DNA from: Streptomyces caniscabiei
GTDB lineage: Bacteria; Actinomycetota; Actinomycetes; Streptomycetales; Streptomycetaceae
NCBI RefSeq assembly: GCF_014930365.1
Contig: NZ_JABXWI010000010.1
Location: 186,001 to 250,000 of the forward strand
DNA: 64,000 nt
Direction of reading: 5' to 3'
The notes beneath the pieces were generated by a model that had not been told where the DNA came from, searched no databases, and saw only the letters and a program-made list of their open reading frames with translations. Below are positions 25,796-34,802 of the stretch, piece by piece (the stretch's first letter is position 1; each line of letters begins with the position of its first letter). Made by a program: the position numbers and the translations under genes.

Positions 25796-28255
25796 GTGAC
25801 GAGTACGGACGTACGTACGGATGCAGAGGACTCGGGACCCAGCGGCTATGCGGCGGCCCGGCTGCGCCTCCTCCAGGAGGAGGCGCAGTCCGGGCCGCCG
25901 CGCCGTTCGGCCCTGTCCGAGCTGACCGACGACTGGCTGGCCGGCCTCTTCGGAGCGGGGACCGCCGAGCCGCGCGGGGTCTCCCTCGTGGCCGTCGGGG
26001 GATACGGGCGCGGCGAGCTGTCGCCCCGCAGCGACCTGGATCTGCTGCTCCTGCACGACGGGTCCGACGACGCGGCGGTGGCCGCGCTGGCCGACCGCAT
26101 CTGGTATCCCGTCTGGGACCTGGGGCTGGCCCTCGACCACTCCGTGCGCACCCCCGCCGAGGCCCGCAAGACGGCCGGCGAGGACCTCAAGGTGCACCTC
26201 GGGCTGCTGGACGCCCGCCACATCGCCGGTGATCTGGGCCTGACCGCCGGGCTGCGGACCTCCGTCCTCGCCGACTGGCGCAACCAGGCGCCCAAACGCC
26301 TCCCGGAGCTCCAGGAGCTGTGCGCCGAACGGGCCGAGCGGCAGGGCGAGCTGCAGTACCTGCTGGAACCCGACCTCAAGGAGGCGCGCGGCGGGTTGCG
26401 CGACGCCACCGCCCTGCGCGCCGTCGCCGCCTCCTGGCTCGCGGACGCCCCGCGCGAGGGGCTCGCCGACGCACGGCGCCGCCTCCTCGACGTACGGGAC
26501 GCGCTCCATCTCACCACCGGGCGCGCGACCGACCGCCTCGCGCTCCAGGAGCAGGACCAGGTCGCCGCCGAGCTGGGGCTGCTGGACGCCGACACCCTGC
26601 TGCGCCAGGTGTACGAGGCGGCGCGGGTCATCTCGTACGCCAGCGATGTGACCTGGCGTGAAGTGGGACGCGTGCTGCGGTCGCGTGCCGTGCGGCCCCG
26701 GCTGCGCGCCATGCTCGGCGGGGGCAAGCCGGCCCCCGAGCGGTCGCCGCTCGCCGAGGGCGTGGTCGAGCAGGACGGCGAGGTCGTGCTCGCACGGGCC
26801 GCCAAGCCCGACCGGGACCCCGTACTGCCCCTGCGCGCCGCCGCCGCTGCCGCCCAGGCCGGACTGCCGCTGTCCCTGCACGCCGTACGCCGTCTCGCGG
26901 CGACCGCCCGGCCGCTGCCCACGCCCTGGCCCGCGGAGGCGCGCGAACAGCTCGTCACCCTGCTGGGTTCCGGGCGTCCGACGGTCGACGTGTGGGAGGC
27001 GCTGGAGGCCGAAGGCCTCATCACCCACCTGCTGCCCGACTGGGAGCGGGTGCGCTGCCGGCCGCAGCGCAACGCCGTGCACATCTGGACCGTCGACCGG
27101 CACCTCATCGAGACCGCCGTCCAGGCCTCCGAGATGACCCGCCGGGTGCACCGGCCCGACCTGCTGCTCGTCGCCGCTCTGCTGCACGACATCGGCAAGG
27201 GCTGGCCCGGCGACCACTCAGTCGCCGGCGAGATCATCGTCAAGGATGTGGCCGCCAGGATCGGCTTCGACCGCGACGACGTGGCCGTCCTGTCCACCCT
27301 CGTCCGGCACCATCTGCTGCTCGTCGACACCGCCACCCGGCGCGATCTGGAGGACCCGGCCACCGTCCGTTCGGTGGCCGACGCCGTCGGATCGCCGGGC
27401 ACGCTCGAACTGCTGCACGCGCTGACCGAGGCGGACGCGCTGGCCACCGGGCCCGCCGCCTGGTCGTCGTGGCGGGCCTCGCTCGTGACCGAACTGGTCC
27501 AGCGGGTCGACGCCCTGTTCGCCGGCGACGAGCCGGAGGAGCCGGAGCCCGGCGAGACCAGCGCCGAGCAGGAGCGGCTCGCCATCGAGGCGTTCCGCAC
27601 GGGCGGGCCGGTGCTGTCGCTGCGCGCGCGCCCGGACGAGACCGTCGTCGCCACCGAGGAGAAGGACGAGAAGGCCGACCCCGAGCCGCTCGGTGTGGAA
27701 CTCCTCATCGCCGTGCCCGACCAGGCGGGCGTCCTGCCCGCGGTGGCCGGCGTGCTCGCGATGCACCGGCTCACCGTGCGCACGGCCGAACTGCGGACCT
27801 TCGACCTCCCGGACGGCGTCGAGGGCTCGGTCCTGCTGCTGAACTGGCGGGTGGCCGCCGAGTACGGTTCGCTGCCGCAGGCCGCCCGGCTCCGCGCGGA
27901 CCTCGTACGGGCGCTCGACGGCTCCCTGGACATCGCCGGACGGCTGGCCGAGCGCGACGCGGCCTACCCCCGGCGGCGCGGCGTGGTCGCGCCCCCGCCG
28001 CGCGTCACGGTGGCCGCGGCGGCGTCCCGGCACGCCACGGTCATCGAGGTCCGCGCCCAGGACGCCCCCGGGCTCCTGCACCGGATCGGACGGGCTCTGG
28101 AGGACGCGCACGTCCGCGTGCGCAGCGCGCACGTCAGCACCCTGGGCGCCAACGCCGTGGACGCCTTCTACGTCACCGGACCGGCGGGGACACCGCTGCC
28201 CGGCGACGAGGCGGTCTCGGTGGCGCGGAAGCTGGAGGAGACCCTGCGCGGCTGA
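25796..28255 (+). CDS. glnD: PII (adenylyl/uridylyl)transferase GlnD
   Basis: 819 residues from GTG 25796. Nucleotidyltransferase domain: GGYGRGELSPRSDLDLLLLHD (about 65-85) holds the GSxxxxDxD-like metal site; the central domain contains LKEARGGLRD; the HD phosphohydrolase has LLHDIGKGWPGDHS (about 463-476); and two ACT domains lie at the C-terminus (about 640-720, 745-815) for glutamine sensing. In actinomycetes it adenylylates GlnK. It follows glnK by 25 nt and closes the amtB operon, ending in a hairpin. Confidence 0.94.
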   Translation: MTSTDVRTDAEDSGPSGYAAARLRLLQEEAQSGPPRRSALSELTDDWLAGLFGAGTAEPRGVSLVAVGGYGRGELSPRSDLDLLLLHDGSDDAAVAALADRIWYPVWDLGLALDHSVRTPAEARKTAGEDLKVHLGLLDARHIAGDLGLTAGLRTSVLADWRNQAPKRLPELQELCAERAERQGELQYLLEPDLKEARGGLRDATALRAVAASWLADAPREGLADARRRLLDVRDALHLTTGRATDRLALQEQDQVAAELGLLDADTLLRQVYEAARVISYASDVTWREVGRVLRSRAVRPRLRAMLGGGKPAPERSPLAEGVVEQDGEVVLARAAKPDRDPVLPLRAAAAAAQAGLPLSLHAVRRLAATARPLPTPWPAEAREQLVTLLGSGRPTVDVWEALEAEGLITHLLPDWERVRCRPQRNAVHIWTVDRHLIETAVQASEMTRRVHRPDLLLVAALLHDIGKGWPGDHSVAGEIIVKDVAARIGFDRDDVAVLSTLVRHHLLLVDTATRRDLEDPATVRSVADAVGSPGTLELLHALTEADALATGPAAWSSWRASLVTELVQRVDALFAGDEPEEPEPGETSAEQERLAIEAFRTGGPVLSLRARPDETVVATEEKDEKADPEPLGVELLIAVPDQAGVLPAVAGVLAMHRLTVRTAELRTFDLPDGVEGSVLLLNWRVAAEYGSLPQAARLRADLVRALDGSLDIAGRLAERDAAYPRRRGVVAPPPRVTVAAAASRHATVIEVRAQDAPGLLHRIGRALEDAHVRVRSAHVSTLGANAVDAFYVTGPAGTPLPGDEAVSVARKLEETLRG

Positions 28256-28259
28256 GCAC

Positions 28260-28293
28260 GTCGGGTACGGCGCCGTCCGGTGCCGTACCCGAC
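28260..28293 (+). terminator. Terminator of amtB-glnK-glnD
   Basis: GTCGGGTACGGC (28260-28271) and GCCGTACCCGAC (28282-28293) form a perfect 12-bp stem with a 10-nt loop, starting 4 nt after the glnD stop. It separates the operon from ffh. Confidence 0.8.
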
Positions 28294-28401
28294 GCGGCCG
28301 GGCTCCGCCACCACTATCCACAGGGGTGGAGACCCGACCGCACCCAGACAGATACCCTGGAGGGCAGCCCACCGCCCCCGACTCCGAGGACCGACACCGC
28401 C

Positions 28402-29952
28402 GTGTTCGATACGCTCTCCGATCGCCTCTCAGCGACGTTCAAGAACCTGCGCGGCAAGGGGCGCCTGTCCGAGGCGGACATCGACGCCACGGCGCGGGAG
28501 ATCCGAATCGCGCTCCTCGAAGCGGATGTCGCGCTGCCCGTCGTCCGGGCGTTCATCAAGAACGTCAAGGAAAGGGCACTCGGCAGCGACGTCTCCAAGG
28601 CGCTCAACCCCGCCCAGCAGGTCCTCAAGATCGTCAACGACGAACTGGTCGGCATCCTCGGCGGCGAGACCCGCCGTCTGCGCTTCGCCAAGCAGCCGCC
28701 GACCGTGATCATGCTCGCGGGTCTCCAGGGTGCGGGTAAGACGACCCTGGCGGGCAAGCTGGGCCGCTGGCTCAAGGAGCAGGGCCACTCGCCGCTCCTC
28801 GTCGCCTGTGACCTCCAGCGCCCGAACGCGGTGAACCAGCTCAGCGTGGTCGCCGAGCGCGCCGGTGTCGCGGTCTACGCCCCCGAGCCGGGCAACGGCG
28901 TGGGCGACCCGGTCAAGGTCGCCAAGGACTCCATCGAGTTCGCGAAGTCGAAGGTCCACGACATCGTGGTCGTCGACACCGCGGGCCGCCTGGGCATCGA
29001 CCAGGAGATGATGCAGCAGGCCGCCGACATCCGGGACGCGGTCTCCCCGGACGAGATCCTCTTCGTCGTCGACGCGATGATCGGTCAGGACGCCGTCAAC
29101 ACGGCGGAGGCCTTCCGCGACGGCGTCGGCTTCGACGGCGTCGTCCTCTCCAAGCTCGACGGCGACGCCCGCGGTGGTGCCGCCCTGTCGATCGCCTCGG
29201 TCACCGGCAAGCCGATCATGTTCGCGTCGAACGGCGAGAAGCTCGACGAGTTCGACGCGTTCCACCCCGACCGGATGGCCTCCCGCATCCTCGACATGGG
29301 TGACCTGCTCACCCTGATCGAGCAGGCGGAGAAGACCTTCAGCCAGGAAGAGGCCGCCAAGATGGCCTCCAAGCTGGCGTCCAAGAAGGGGCAGGACTTC
29401 ACGCTCGACGACTTCCTGGCCCAGATGGAGCAGGTCAGGAAGATGGGCAGCATCAGCAAGCTGCTCGGCATGCTGCCCGGCATGGGGCAGATCAAGGACC
29501 AGATCAACAACATCGACGAGCGCGACGTCGACCGCACGGCAGCGATCATCAAGTCGATGACCCCGGCCGAGCGCCAGGAGCCGACGATCATCAACGGCTC
29601 GCGCCGCGCCCGTATCGCCAAGGGCTCCGGTGTCGAGGTCAGCGCGGTGAAGAACCTCGTGGAGCGGTTCTTCGAGGCCCGCAAGATGATGTCCCGCATG
29701 GCCCAGGGCGGCGGTATGCCCGGGATGCCGGGTATGCCCGGCATGGGTGGCGGTCCCGGCCGGAGCAAGAAGCAGCCCAAGCAGGCCAAGGGCAAGCAGC
29801 GCTCGGGCAACCCGATGAAGCGCAAGCAGCAGGAGCAGGAGGAGGCCGCGCGCCGGGCCGCCGCGGCCCAGGGCGGCGCCCTCGGACTGCCGGGCCAGCA
29901 GACCCCTCAGGACTTCGAGCTGCCGGACGAGTTCAAGAAGTTCATGGGCTGA
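28402..29952 (+). CDS. ffh: Signal recognition particle protein Ffh
   Basis: 516 residues from GTG 28402. N domain, then G domain with GLQGAGKTT (about 108), DLQRPNAVNQL, VVDTAGRLGID and SKLDGDARGG; a Met-rich M domain from about 300 with KLLGMLPGMGQIKDQ and SRRARIAKGSGVEVSAVKNL, which binds 4.5S RNA. The tail has a GMPGM tandem (GMPGMPGMPGMGGG) and a Lys/Gln-rich end, common in actinobacteria. Cotranslational targeting with FtsY. No SRP RNA gene was recognised in the window. Confidence 0.95.
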   Translation: MFDTLSDRLSATFKNLRGKGRLSEADIDATAREIRIALLEADVALPVVRAFIKNVKERALGSDVSKALNPAQQVLKIVNDELVGILGGETRRLRFAKQPPTVIMLAGLQGAGKTTLAGKLGRWLKEQGHSPLLVACDLQRPNAVNQLSVVAERAGVAVYAPEPGNGVGDPVKVAKDSIEFAKSKVHDIVVVDTAGRLGIDQEMMQQAADIRDAVSPDEILFVVDAMIGQDAVNTAEAFRDGVGFDGVVLSKLDGDARGGAALSIASVTGKPIMFASNGEKLDEFDAFHPDRMASRILDMGDLLTLIEQAEKTFSQEEAAKMASKLASKKGQDFTLDDFLAQMEQVRKMGSISKLLGMLPGMGQIKDQINNIDERDVDRTAAIIKSMTPAERQEPTIINGSRRARIAKGSGVEVSAVKNLVERFFEARKMMSRMAQGGGMPGMPGMPGMGGGPGRSKKQPKQAKGKQRSGNPMKRKQQEQEEAARRAAAAQGGALGLPGQQTPQDFELPDEFKKFMG

Positions 29953-30230
29953 CCGCGGTTCCGCGGGGACCTACGGCGGACGCCGCGTGACCGGCCGGGG
30001 GGTGTGGCCGGGCGCGCGGCGCCGGATGCCGTGTGCGTGACGGCAGGGTGTGGTGTCGCTCGTGGTGCTCCCGCTGGCAACTCCCGTACGCGGATGTGTT
30101 GTTCCCCTGGACGATGCGTCAGGTTAGGCGCGTGGCGCGGCGCTTGCCCATGAGAAAGCGTTACCCGCCCGCTTTCTTCACGCCATTCACAACACCGTTC
30201 ACACCCGCGTCGGAAGATGCGAAGACCTCC

Positions 30231-31091
30231 TCAGGGCGTCCGCGTGATCAGGTAGCGGAAAACGTTCGGCATCCAGACCGTCCCGTCCCGGCGGCGGTGC
30301 GGATGCAGTGCCTCGGTGAGTTCCTTGTCCACCTGCTCCTGGTCGGTGGCCCCGATCGCCGCGTCGAACAGGCCGGTCGACAGCAGCCCCCGTACGGCGT
30401 TGTCCACGTTGGCGTACCCGAAGGGGCAGGCCACGCGCCCGGAGCCGTCCGGCCTCAGGCCGGCCCGCTGGGCGACCTCCTCCAGGTCGTCCCGCAGCGC
30501 CGGGCGCCAGCTGCCGGCGCTGCGCAGCGGATCGGCGAGCTTCGTGGCCACCCGGAGCACGCCGGACGTGGTGCAGCGCTCCGGTGGGCCCCAGCCGGCG
30601 AGGACCACGGGGGTGCCGCGTTCCGCGAGCGGGGTCGCCGCGGCGAGCAGTTCACCGAGACCCTCGGAGTCACCGGCCAGACAGCCGATCGGCTCGAAGG
30701 CGGTCACCAGGTCGTAGAGCGGTTCACCGGGCGCGCGGGCCACGTCCTCGGGGCCACCCTCGACGACCCGGGCGCCGGCGCACGCGCGCGTGCCCCAGGA
30801 CTCCGGCCGCAGCCGCTCCCGGGCCAGTGCCGCTCTCTCCGGCGCCGCCGAGTCGACGCCGGTGACCGCGGCTCCCCGCCCCGCCGCCATCAGCAGCGCG
30901 AGCCCCGACCCGCAGCCGAGGCCGAGCAGCCGCGTCCCGGTGCCGACGTCCAGCCGCCGGTACACGGCCTCGTACAGCGGTACCAGCATCCGTTCCTGGA
31001 TCTCCGCCCAGTCACGCGCGCGTGCACACCGGTCCACGCGGGATGCGGTCCCCGCGCGAGGCAGTTGCTGCCGCACGAGCGTAGGTGTCAT
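30231..31091 (-). CDS. Class I SAM-dependent methyltransferase
   Basis: 286 residues beginning MTPTLVRQQLPRAGTASRVD. The Rossmann motif I is LLGLGCGSGLALLMAAGRGA (about 54-73), motif II VTGVDSAAPERAALARERL, and a post-I acidic YDLVTAFEPIGCLAG. The substrate is not identifiable: it resembles the small-molecule type (UbiE/secondary metabolism). It sits alone between ffh and the prolyl-tRNA synthetase gene, in opposite direction. The 278-nt ffh-side gap shows only a small CCGCGG palindrome pair at 29954-29967. Confidence 0.82.
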   Translation of the reverse strand: MTPTLVRQQLPRAGTASRVDRCARARDWAEIQERMLVPLYEAVYRRLDVGTGTRLLGLGCGSGLALLMAAGRGAAVTGVDSAAPERAALARERLRPESWGTRACAGARVVEGGPEDVARAPGEPLYDLVTAFEPIGCLAGDSEGLGELLAAATPLAERGTPVVLAGWGPPERCTTSGVLRVATKLADPLRSAGSWRPALRDDLEEVAQRAGLRPDGSGRVACPFGYANVDNAVRGLLSTGLFDAAIGATDQEQVDKELTEALHPHRRRDGTVWMPNVFRYLITRTP

Positions 31092-31256
31092 ATCGAAAGC
31101 GCCCCAATCCGCCGTGAGTTGCCGTTGCCGGATTTACTGGCCCCCGTGGCAGTGCGCGCTCGCACTCCCCCCGTATGCCAGGTAACTCCGCACTCGGCGA
31201 GTCGTCCAGGGGTCGCGGACACCGGTTTGCGAACTGTCCAGGGAAGGAAAAAAGAA

Positions 31257-31287
31257 TTCACATCGACGCAATATGCCCCCGTACCAT
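31257..31287 (+). promoter_or_regulatory. Possible leaderless promoter of the ProRS gene
   Basis: TTCACA (31257-31262), a 19-nt spacer and TACCAT (31282-31287) end 6 nt before the ATG at 31294. No Shine-Dalgarno sequence precedes that ATG, which suits a leaderless transcript. Confidence 0.3.
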
Positions 31288-31293
31288 TCCGCC

Positions 31294-32709
31294 ATGGCAA
31301 AGGCACCCGTACTCACGCCCCGCGCGGACGACTTCCCGCGCTGGTACCAGGATCTGATCACCAAGGCCGAACTGGCGGACAACGGCCCGGTGCGCGGCAC
31401 CATGGTCATCCGACCGTACGGGTACGGCCTGTGGGAGCGGATGCAGCAGGAGATGGACGCCCGGATCAAGGAGACGGGCACGCAGAACGCGTACTTCCCG
31501 CTCCTGATCCCGCAGTCGTACCTCACCCGGGAGGCCGAGCACGTCGAGGGCTTCGCGCCCGAGCTGGCCGTCGTGACGCACGGCGGCGGCAAGGACCTCG
31601 AAGAGCCCGCGGTGGTCCGCCCCACCTCCGAGATGATCATCAACGCCTCCTTCTCGAAGTGGGTGCAGAGCTACCGCGACCTGCCGCTGCTGATCAACCA
31701 ATGGGCGAACGTCGTCCGTTGGGAACTCCGCCCCCGGCTCTTCCTGCGCACCAGCGAATTCCTCTGGCAGGAGGGCCACACGGCGCACGCGACGTACGAG
31801 GAGGCGCGCGACTTCGCCGCGCACATCCATCGGGAGGTCTACGAGGACTTCATGGTCAACGTCCTCGCGATGGACGTCGTCCCCGGCCGCAAGACCGTCA
31901 AGGAGCGCTTCGCCGGAGCCATCAACACCCTCACGCTCGAAGGCATGATGGGCGACGGCAAGGCCCTGCAGATGGCCACCAGTCATGAACTGGGCCAGAA
32001 CTTCGCCAAGGCCTTCAACACCCGGTACCTGTCGAAGGACGGCACACAGGAACTGGTCTGGCAGACCTCCTGGGGCTCCACGACCCGCATGATCGGCGCC
32101 CTGGTGATGATGCACGGCGACGACCACGGCCTCCGGGTGCCGCCCCGGCTGGCCCAGGTCCAGGCCGTCGTCGTCGCGATCAAGGGGGACGACGCGGTTC
32201 TGGCCAAGGTCCGCGAACTCGGTGCCCGGCTCAAGGCGGCGGGCGTCCGCGTGCGGGTGGACGACCGTACGGACGTCCCGTTCGGCCGCCGCGCCGTCGA
32301 CTGGGAGCTCAAGGGCGTCCCGGTACGCATCGAGGTCGGCCCCCGTGACCTGGAGAACGGCACCGCGATGCTCGTCCGCCGCATCCCGGGCGGCAAGGAG
32401 CCGGTCGCCCTCGACTCGCTCGCGAACCTGCTCCCCGCCGTCCTGGAGGAGGACCAGGCGCTCCTGCTGAAGCAGTCGCGCGAGCGGCGCGAGTCCCGTA
32501 CGGCCGAGGTGTCCACCCTCGACGAGGCGATCGAGGCGGCCACCGCCGGCGGCTGGGCGCGGATCCCCTGGTCGACGCTGGGCGAGGACGGCGAGAACAG
32601 GCTCGGGGAGCACGCGGTGACCGTAAGGTGTCTGGTCGCCGAGGACGGGTCGGTGCCCGACTCCTACGACGCACCCGGTAACGTCGCCGTCGTGGCGCGC
32701 GCTTACTAG
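31294..32709 (+). CDS. proS: Prolyl-tRNA synthetase, archaeal/eukaryotic type (type 3)
   Basis: 471 residues from ATG 31294 (ATG 31273 is an alternative). Class II motifs: motif 1/2 with VRPTSEMIINASFSKW and RWELRPRLFLRTSEFLWQEG, motif 3 GDDHGLRVPPRLAQVQ, then the anticodon-binding domain. It lacks the INS editing insertion of bacterial ProRS. It ends in Tyr (VAVVARAY), as archaeal-type enzymes do, but the Cys cluster of their zinc domain is almost absent. Many streptomycetes also have a bacterial-type proS elsewhere, so this may be a second copy; such copies can give resistance to ProRS inhibitors. The latter is inference. Confidence 0.9.
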   Translation: MAKAPVLTPRADDFPRWYQDLITKAELADNGPVRGTMVIRPYGYGLWERMQQEMDARIKETGTQNAYFPLLIPQSYLTREAEHVEGFAPELAVVTHGGGKDLEEPAVVRPTSEMIINASFSKWVQSYRDLPLLINQWANVVRWELRPRLFLRTSEFLWQEGHTAHATYEEARDFAAHIHREVYEDFMVNVLAMDVVPGRKTVKERFAGAINTLTLEGMMGDGKALQMATSHELGQNFAKAFNTRYLSKDGTQELVWQTSWGSTTRMIGALVMMHGDDHGLRVPPRLAQVQAVVVAIKGDDAVLAKVRELGARLKAAGVRVRVDDRTDVPFGRRAVDWELKGVPVRIEVGPRDLENGTAMLVRRIPGGKEPVALDSLANLLPAVLEEDQALLLKQSRERRESRTAEVSTLDEAIEAATAGGWARIPWSTLGEDGENRLGEHAVTVRCLVAEDGSVPDSYDAPGNVAVVARAY

Positions 32710-32770
32710 AGCACTCCGTTCCGCAGGGAGAGCGACCGAAACGTCCCTTGCGCATCTGCCGAACCCAGGT

Positions 32771-32805
32771 GCCCCGGCGCGCGGACCTCGTCTACGCGCC
32801 GGGGC
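32771..32805 (+). terminator. Terminator after proS
   Basis: GCCCCGGCGCG (32771-32781) pairs perfectly with CGCGCCGGGGC (32795-32805). A second small hairpin, GTACGT/ACGTAC, follows at 32806-32823. Confidence 0.7.
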
Positions 32806-32969
32806 GTACGTGTTACTACGTACCGCCTTGTGGCGAGCTGTGAGGCTTCTCCGCAGATCAGCGCACCCGCCCTCGTCAGGACGCACTAGTGGCAACTGAC
32901 GGGTACGTGCAAATTATTTGGGATGGCCCGGAATCGGAACACAGCGGCACTCAGGCTCGTTGTCATTAC

Positions 32970-33566
32970 GTGAGCACGACACAGACACCACCTGTTCTCG
33001 CCGCAGAACTGGCACAGGCGTGGGCCGACATTCAACGGCACCACCCCGAGCTGCCGGATCTTGCCGCTCCCGAGTCCCTGATCGGAGAGTCGTCGTCCGC
33101 TTGCGGTCACGAGCTCTCCTTCGAGCGACTGCTCCATGAGGCAGTCCATGGCATCGCCGCCGCGCGCGGGGTCCGCGACACCTCCCGCGCCGGCCGGTAC
33201 CACAACCGCAGATTCCTCGCGATCGCCGAGGAGCTCGGCCTCGACCACCCCGAGGAACCGCATCCCAGCAGCGGTTTCTCGCTGGTCACGCTCAACCCCG
33301 AGGCCAAGCGTCGCTACCGCCCGACCATCGACAGACTGCAGCGCGCCCTCAAGGCCCACACCGCGGCGACCTCCGCGGACACGGCCCGCAGCTTCCGGGG
33401 CCCGGCCGCCCGTCACGGCTCCTCCGGTGGCGGCGTCCGCGTCAAGGCCGTCTGCGACTGCGGCCGCAACGTCCGCGTCGTCCCGTCCGTACTCGCCCAG
33501 GCCCCCATCGTCTGCGGCGGCTGCGGCAAGCCCTTCCGGATCCCGGAGGTCGTGGGCGCGGCGTGA
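32970..33566 (+). CDS. SprT-like putative zinc metalloprotein
   Basis: 198 residues from GTG 32970. LLHEAVHGIAAARG carries an HExxH motif (about residues 47-51), followed by SRAGRYHNRRFLAIAEELGL, where a third ligand may lie. A C-terminal zinc ribbon has CDCGRN and CGGCGKPF. The arrangement, an HExxH helix and distal zinc ribbon, recalls SprT/Spartan proteins. Actual peptidase activity is unproven. An earlier GTG at 32889 adds 27 residues with atypical AT-rich codons and is less likely. Confidence 0.65.
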   Translation: MSTTQTPPVLAAELAQAWADIQRHHPELPDLAAPESLIGESSSACGHELSFERLLHEAVHGIAAARGVRDTSRAGRYHNRRFLAIAEELGLDHPEEPHPSSGFSLVTLNPEAKRRYRPTIDRLQRALKAHTAATSADTARSFRGPAARHGSSGGGVRVKAVCDCGRNVRVVPSVLAQAPIVCGGCGKPFRIPEVVGAA

Positions 33567-33732
33567 GACGAGGGCGAGCCGAGGAGACGGCGAGCTGAAC
33601 AGACGGCTGCTCGTGGCAGCCGTGTCGGGCTCGTGGTCGGTCGGTGGCCGTCCTTGCCGCGGGCAGTCGTGCCGCTGGGCGACGGGACCCCTCCCGCTCG
33701 AGTGAGGCCGAGAGCGGGGAGGGTGGACGCAG

Positions 33733-33782
33733 GCGGCACCCGGCGAGCGCCGGTGAGCGAAAGCCCTGGCGCCGGGTGCCGC
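33733..33782 (+). terminator. Double hairpin before rpsP
   Basis: GCGGCACCCGGCG (33733-33745) pairs perfectly with CGCCGGGTGCCGC (33770-33782). A bulged stem CCCTCCCGCTC with GAGCGGGGAGGG lies just upstream. They fill the 406-nt gap before rpsP, whose promoter should lie near 33825-33855; nothing else was seen there. Confidence 0.6.
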
Positions 33783-33972
33783 TTCGGCATGGCTCCGTGC
33801 AGCCCGGTCAGAGGTGAACCGCAGCGTGTGGCACAATGGCTAGCTGTACTCGACAGTCGCACAGGACCCCTCTCTCCTCCGGCTGACGCGTCCATCGGGC
33901 ACTCGGGTACCGCAACCCCACGCGGCTCTCTCGCCGTGCCCAACCACGTCAAATCCAGGAGAACCCACTCCC

Positions 33973-34392
33973 GTGGCAGTCAAGATCAAGCTGAAGCGTC
34001 TGGGCAAGATCCGTTCGCCTCACTACCGCATCGTCGTCGCCGACTCCCGCACCCGTCGTGACGGCCGTGCGATCGAGGAGATCGGCAAGTACCACCCGAC
34101 GTACCACCCGTCGGTCATCGAGGTCGACGAGGAGCGCGTCGCGTACTGGCTGGGTGTCGGCGCGCAGCCGACCGAGCCCGTGCTCGCCATTCTGAAGAAG
34201 ACCGGCGACTGGCAGAAGTTCAAGGGCGAGCCCGCTCCGGCGCCGCTCCTCGTGGCTCAGCCGAAGTCCTCCCGCCCGTCGTTCGAGGCTCTGGGCGGCG
34301 ACGACGAGGGCAAGGGTGAGGCGATCACCCAGAAGAAGAAGGCCGAGAAGAAGGACGAGGCTGCCGCCGAGTCCGAGTCGACCGAGGCCTGA
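33973..34392 (+). CDS. rpsP: 30S ribosomal protein S16
   Basis: 139 residues from GTG 33973, starts MAVKIKLKRLGKIRSPHYRI. The core (1-85) is canonical, with VVADSRTRRDGRAIEEIG and GQPTEPV-like GAQPTEPVLAILKKTGDW. A 50-residue charged Lys/Glu/Ala tail is typical of actinobacteria. First gene of the S16-KhpA-RimM-TrmD-L19 cluster. Confidence 0.96.
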   Translation: MAVKIKLKRLGKIRSPHYRIVVADSRTRRDGRAIEEIGKYHPTYHPSVIEVDEERVAYWLGVGAQPTEPVLAILKKTGDWQKFKGEPAPAPLLVAQPKSSRPSFEALGGDDEGKGEAITQKKKAEKKDEAAAESESTEA

Positions 34393-34394
34393 GC

Positions 34395-34634
34395 ATGCTC
34401 GAGGAGGCTCTCGAGCACCTCGTCAAGGGCATCGTCGACTACCCCGACGACGTGCAGGTCGCCTCGCGCAACCTGCGCCGCGGGCGCGTACTCGAGGTCC
34501 GGGTCCACCCCGACGACCTCGGCAAGGTGATCGGCCGTAACGGCCGTACCGCCCGCGCCCTGCGTACCGTCGTGGGTGCCATCGGCGGCCGCGGCGTCCG
34601 TGTCGACCTCGTCGACGTGGACCACGTCCGCTGA
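34395..34634 (+). CDS. khpA: KH-domain RNA-binding protein KhpA
   Basis: 79 residues starting 2 nt after rpsP. A single KH domain with the GxxG loop in VIGRNGRTARALRTVV. In other Gram-positives KhpA works with KhpB/Jag on RNA control and cell elongation. It is a constant neighbour of rpsP and rimM. Confidence 0.92.
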   Translation: MLEEALEHLVKGIVDYPDDVQVASRNLRRGRVLEVRVHPDDLGKVIGRNGRTARALRTVVGAIGGRGVRVDLVDVDHVR

Positions 34635-34714
34635 CGAACATCCGCAGCACCGGCTCGGGCCGGGGAGGGCCACTGGGCCGTCCCCGGCCCGTAGTCGTAT
34701 CCGTCGCATCAGCC

Positions 34715-34778
34715 GTATGCGCTGTGTGAGCCCGTATGCGGTGCATGAGTTTTATGCGTGTTGTATGCGTTGCATGAG
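34715..34778 (+). repeat. Three imperfect 16-bp direct repeats before rimM
   Basis: GTATGCGCTGTGTGAG (34715-34730), GTATGCGGTGCATGAG (34734-34749) and GTATGCGTTGCATGAG (34763-34778) lie in the 168-nt khpA-rimM gap. Several ATGs are included, none with a long frame. The role is unknown. Confidence 0.7.
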
Positions 34779-34802
34779 TCGTATGACAGGAGATCGAGCA
34801 CA

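Noticed and set aside
28310..28330. DnaA-box-like CTATCCACA before ffh
   Set aside because: Single mismatched copy, no partner box.
30033..31988. Plus-strand ORF of 651 codons
   Set aside because: Runs antisense to the methyltransferase and out of frame with proS; atypical composition.
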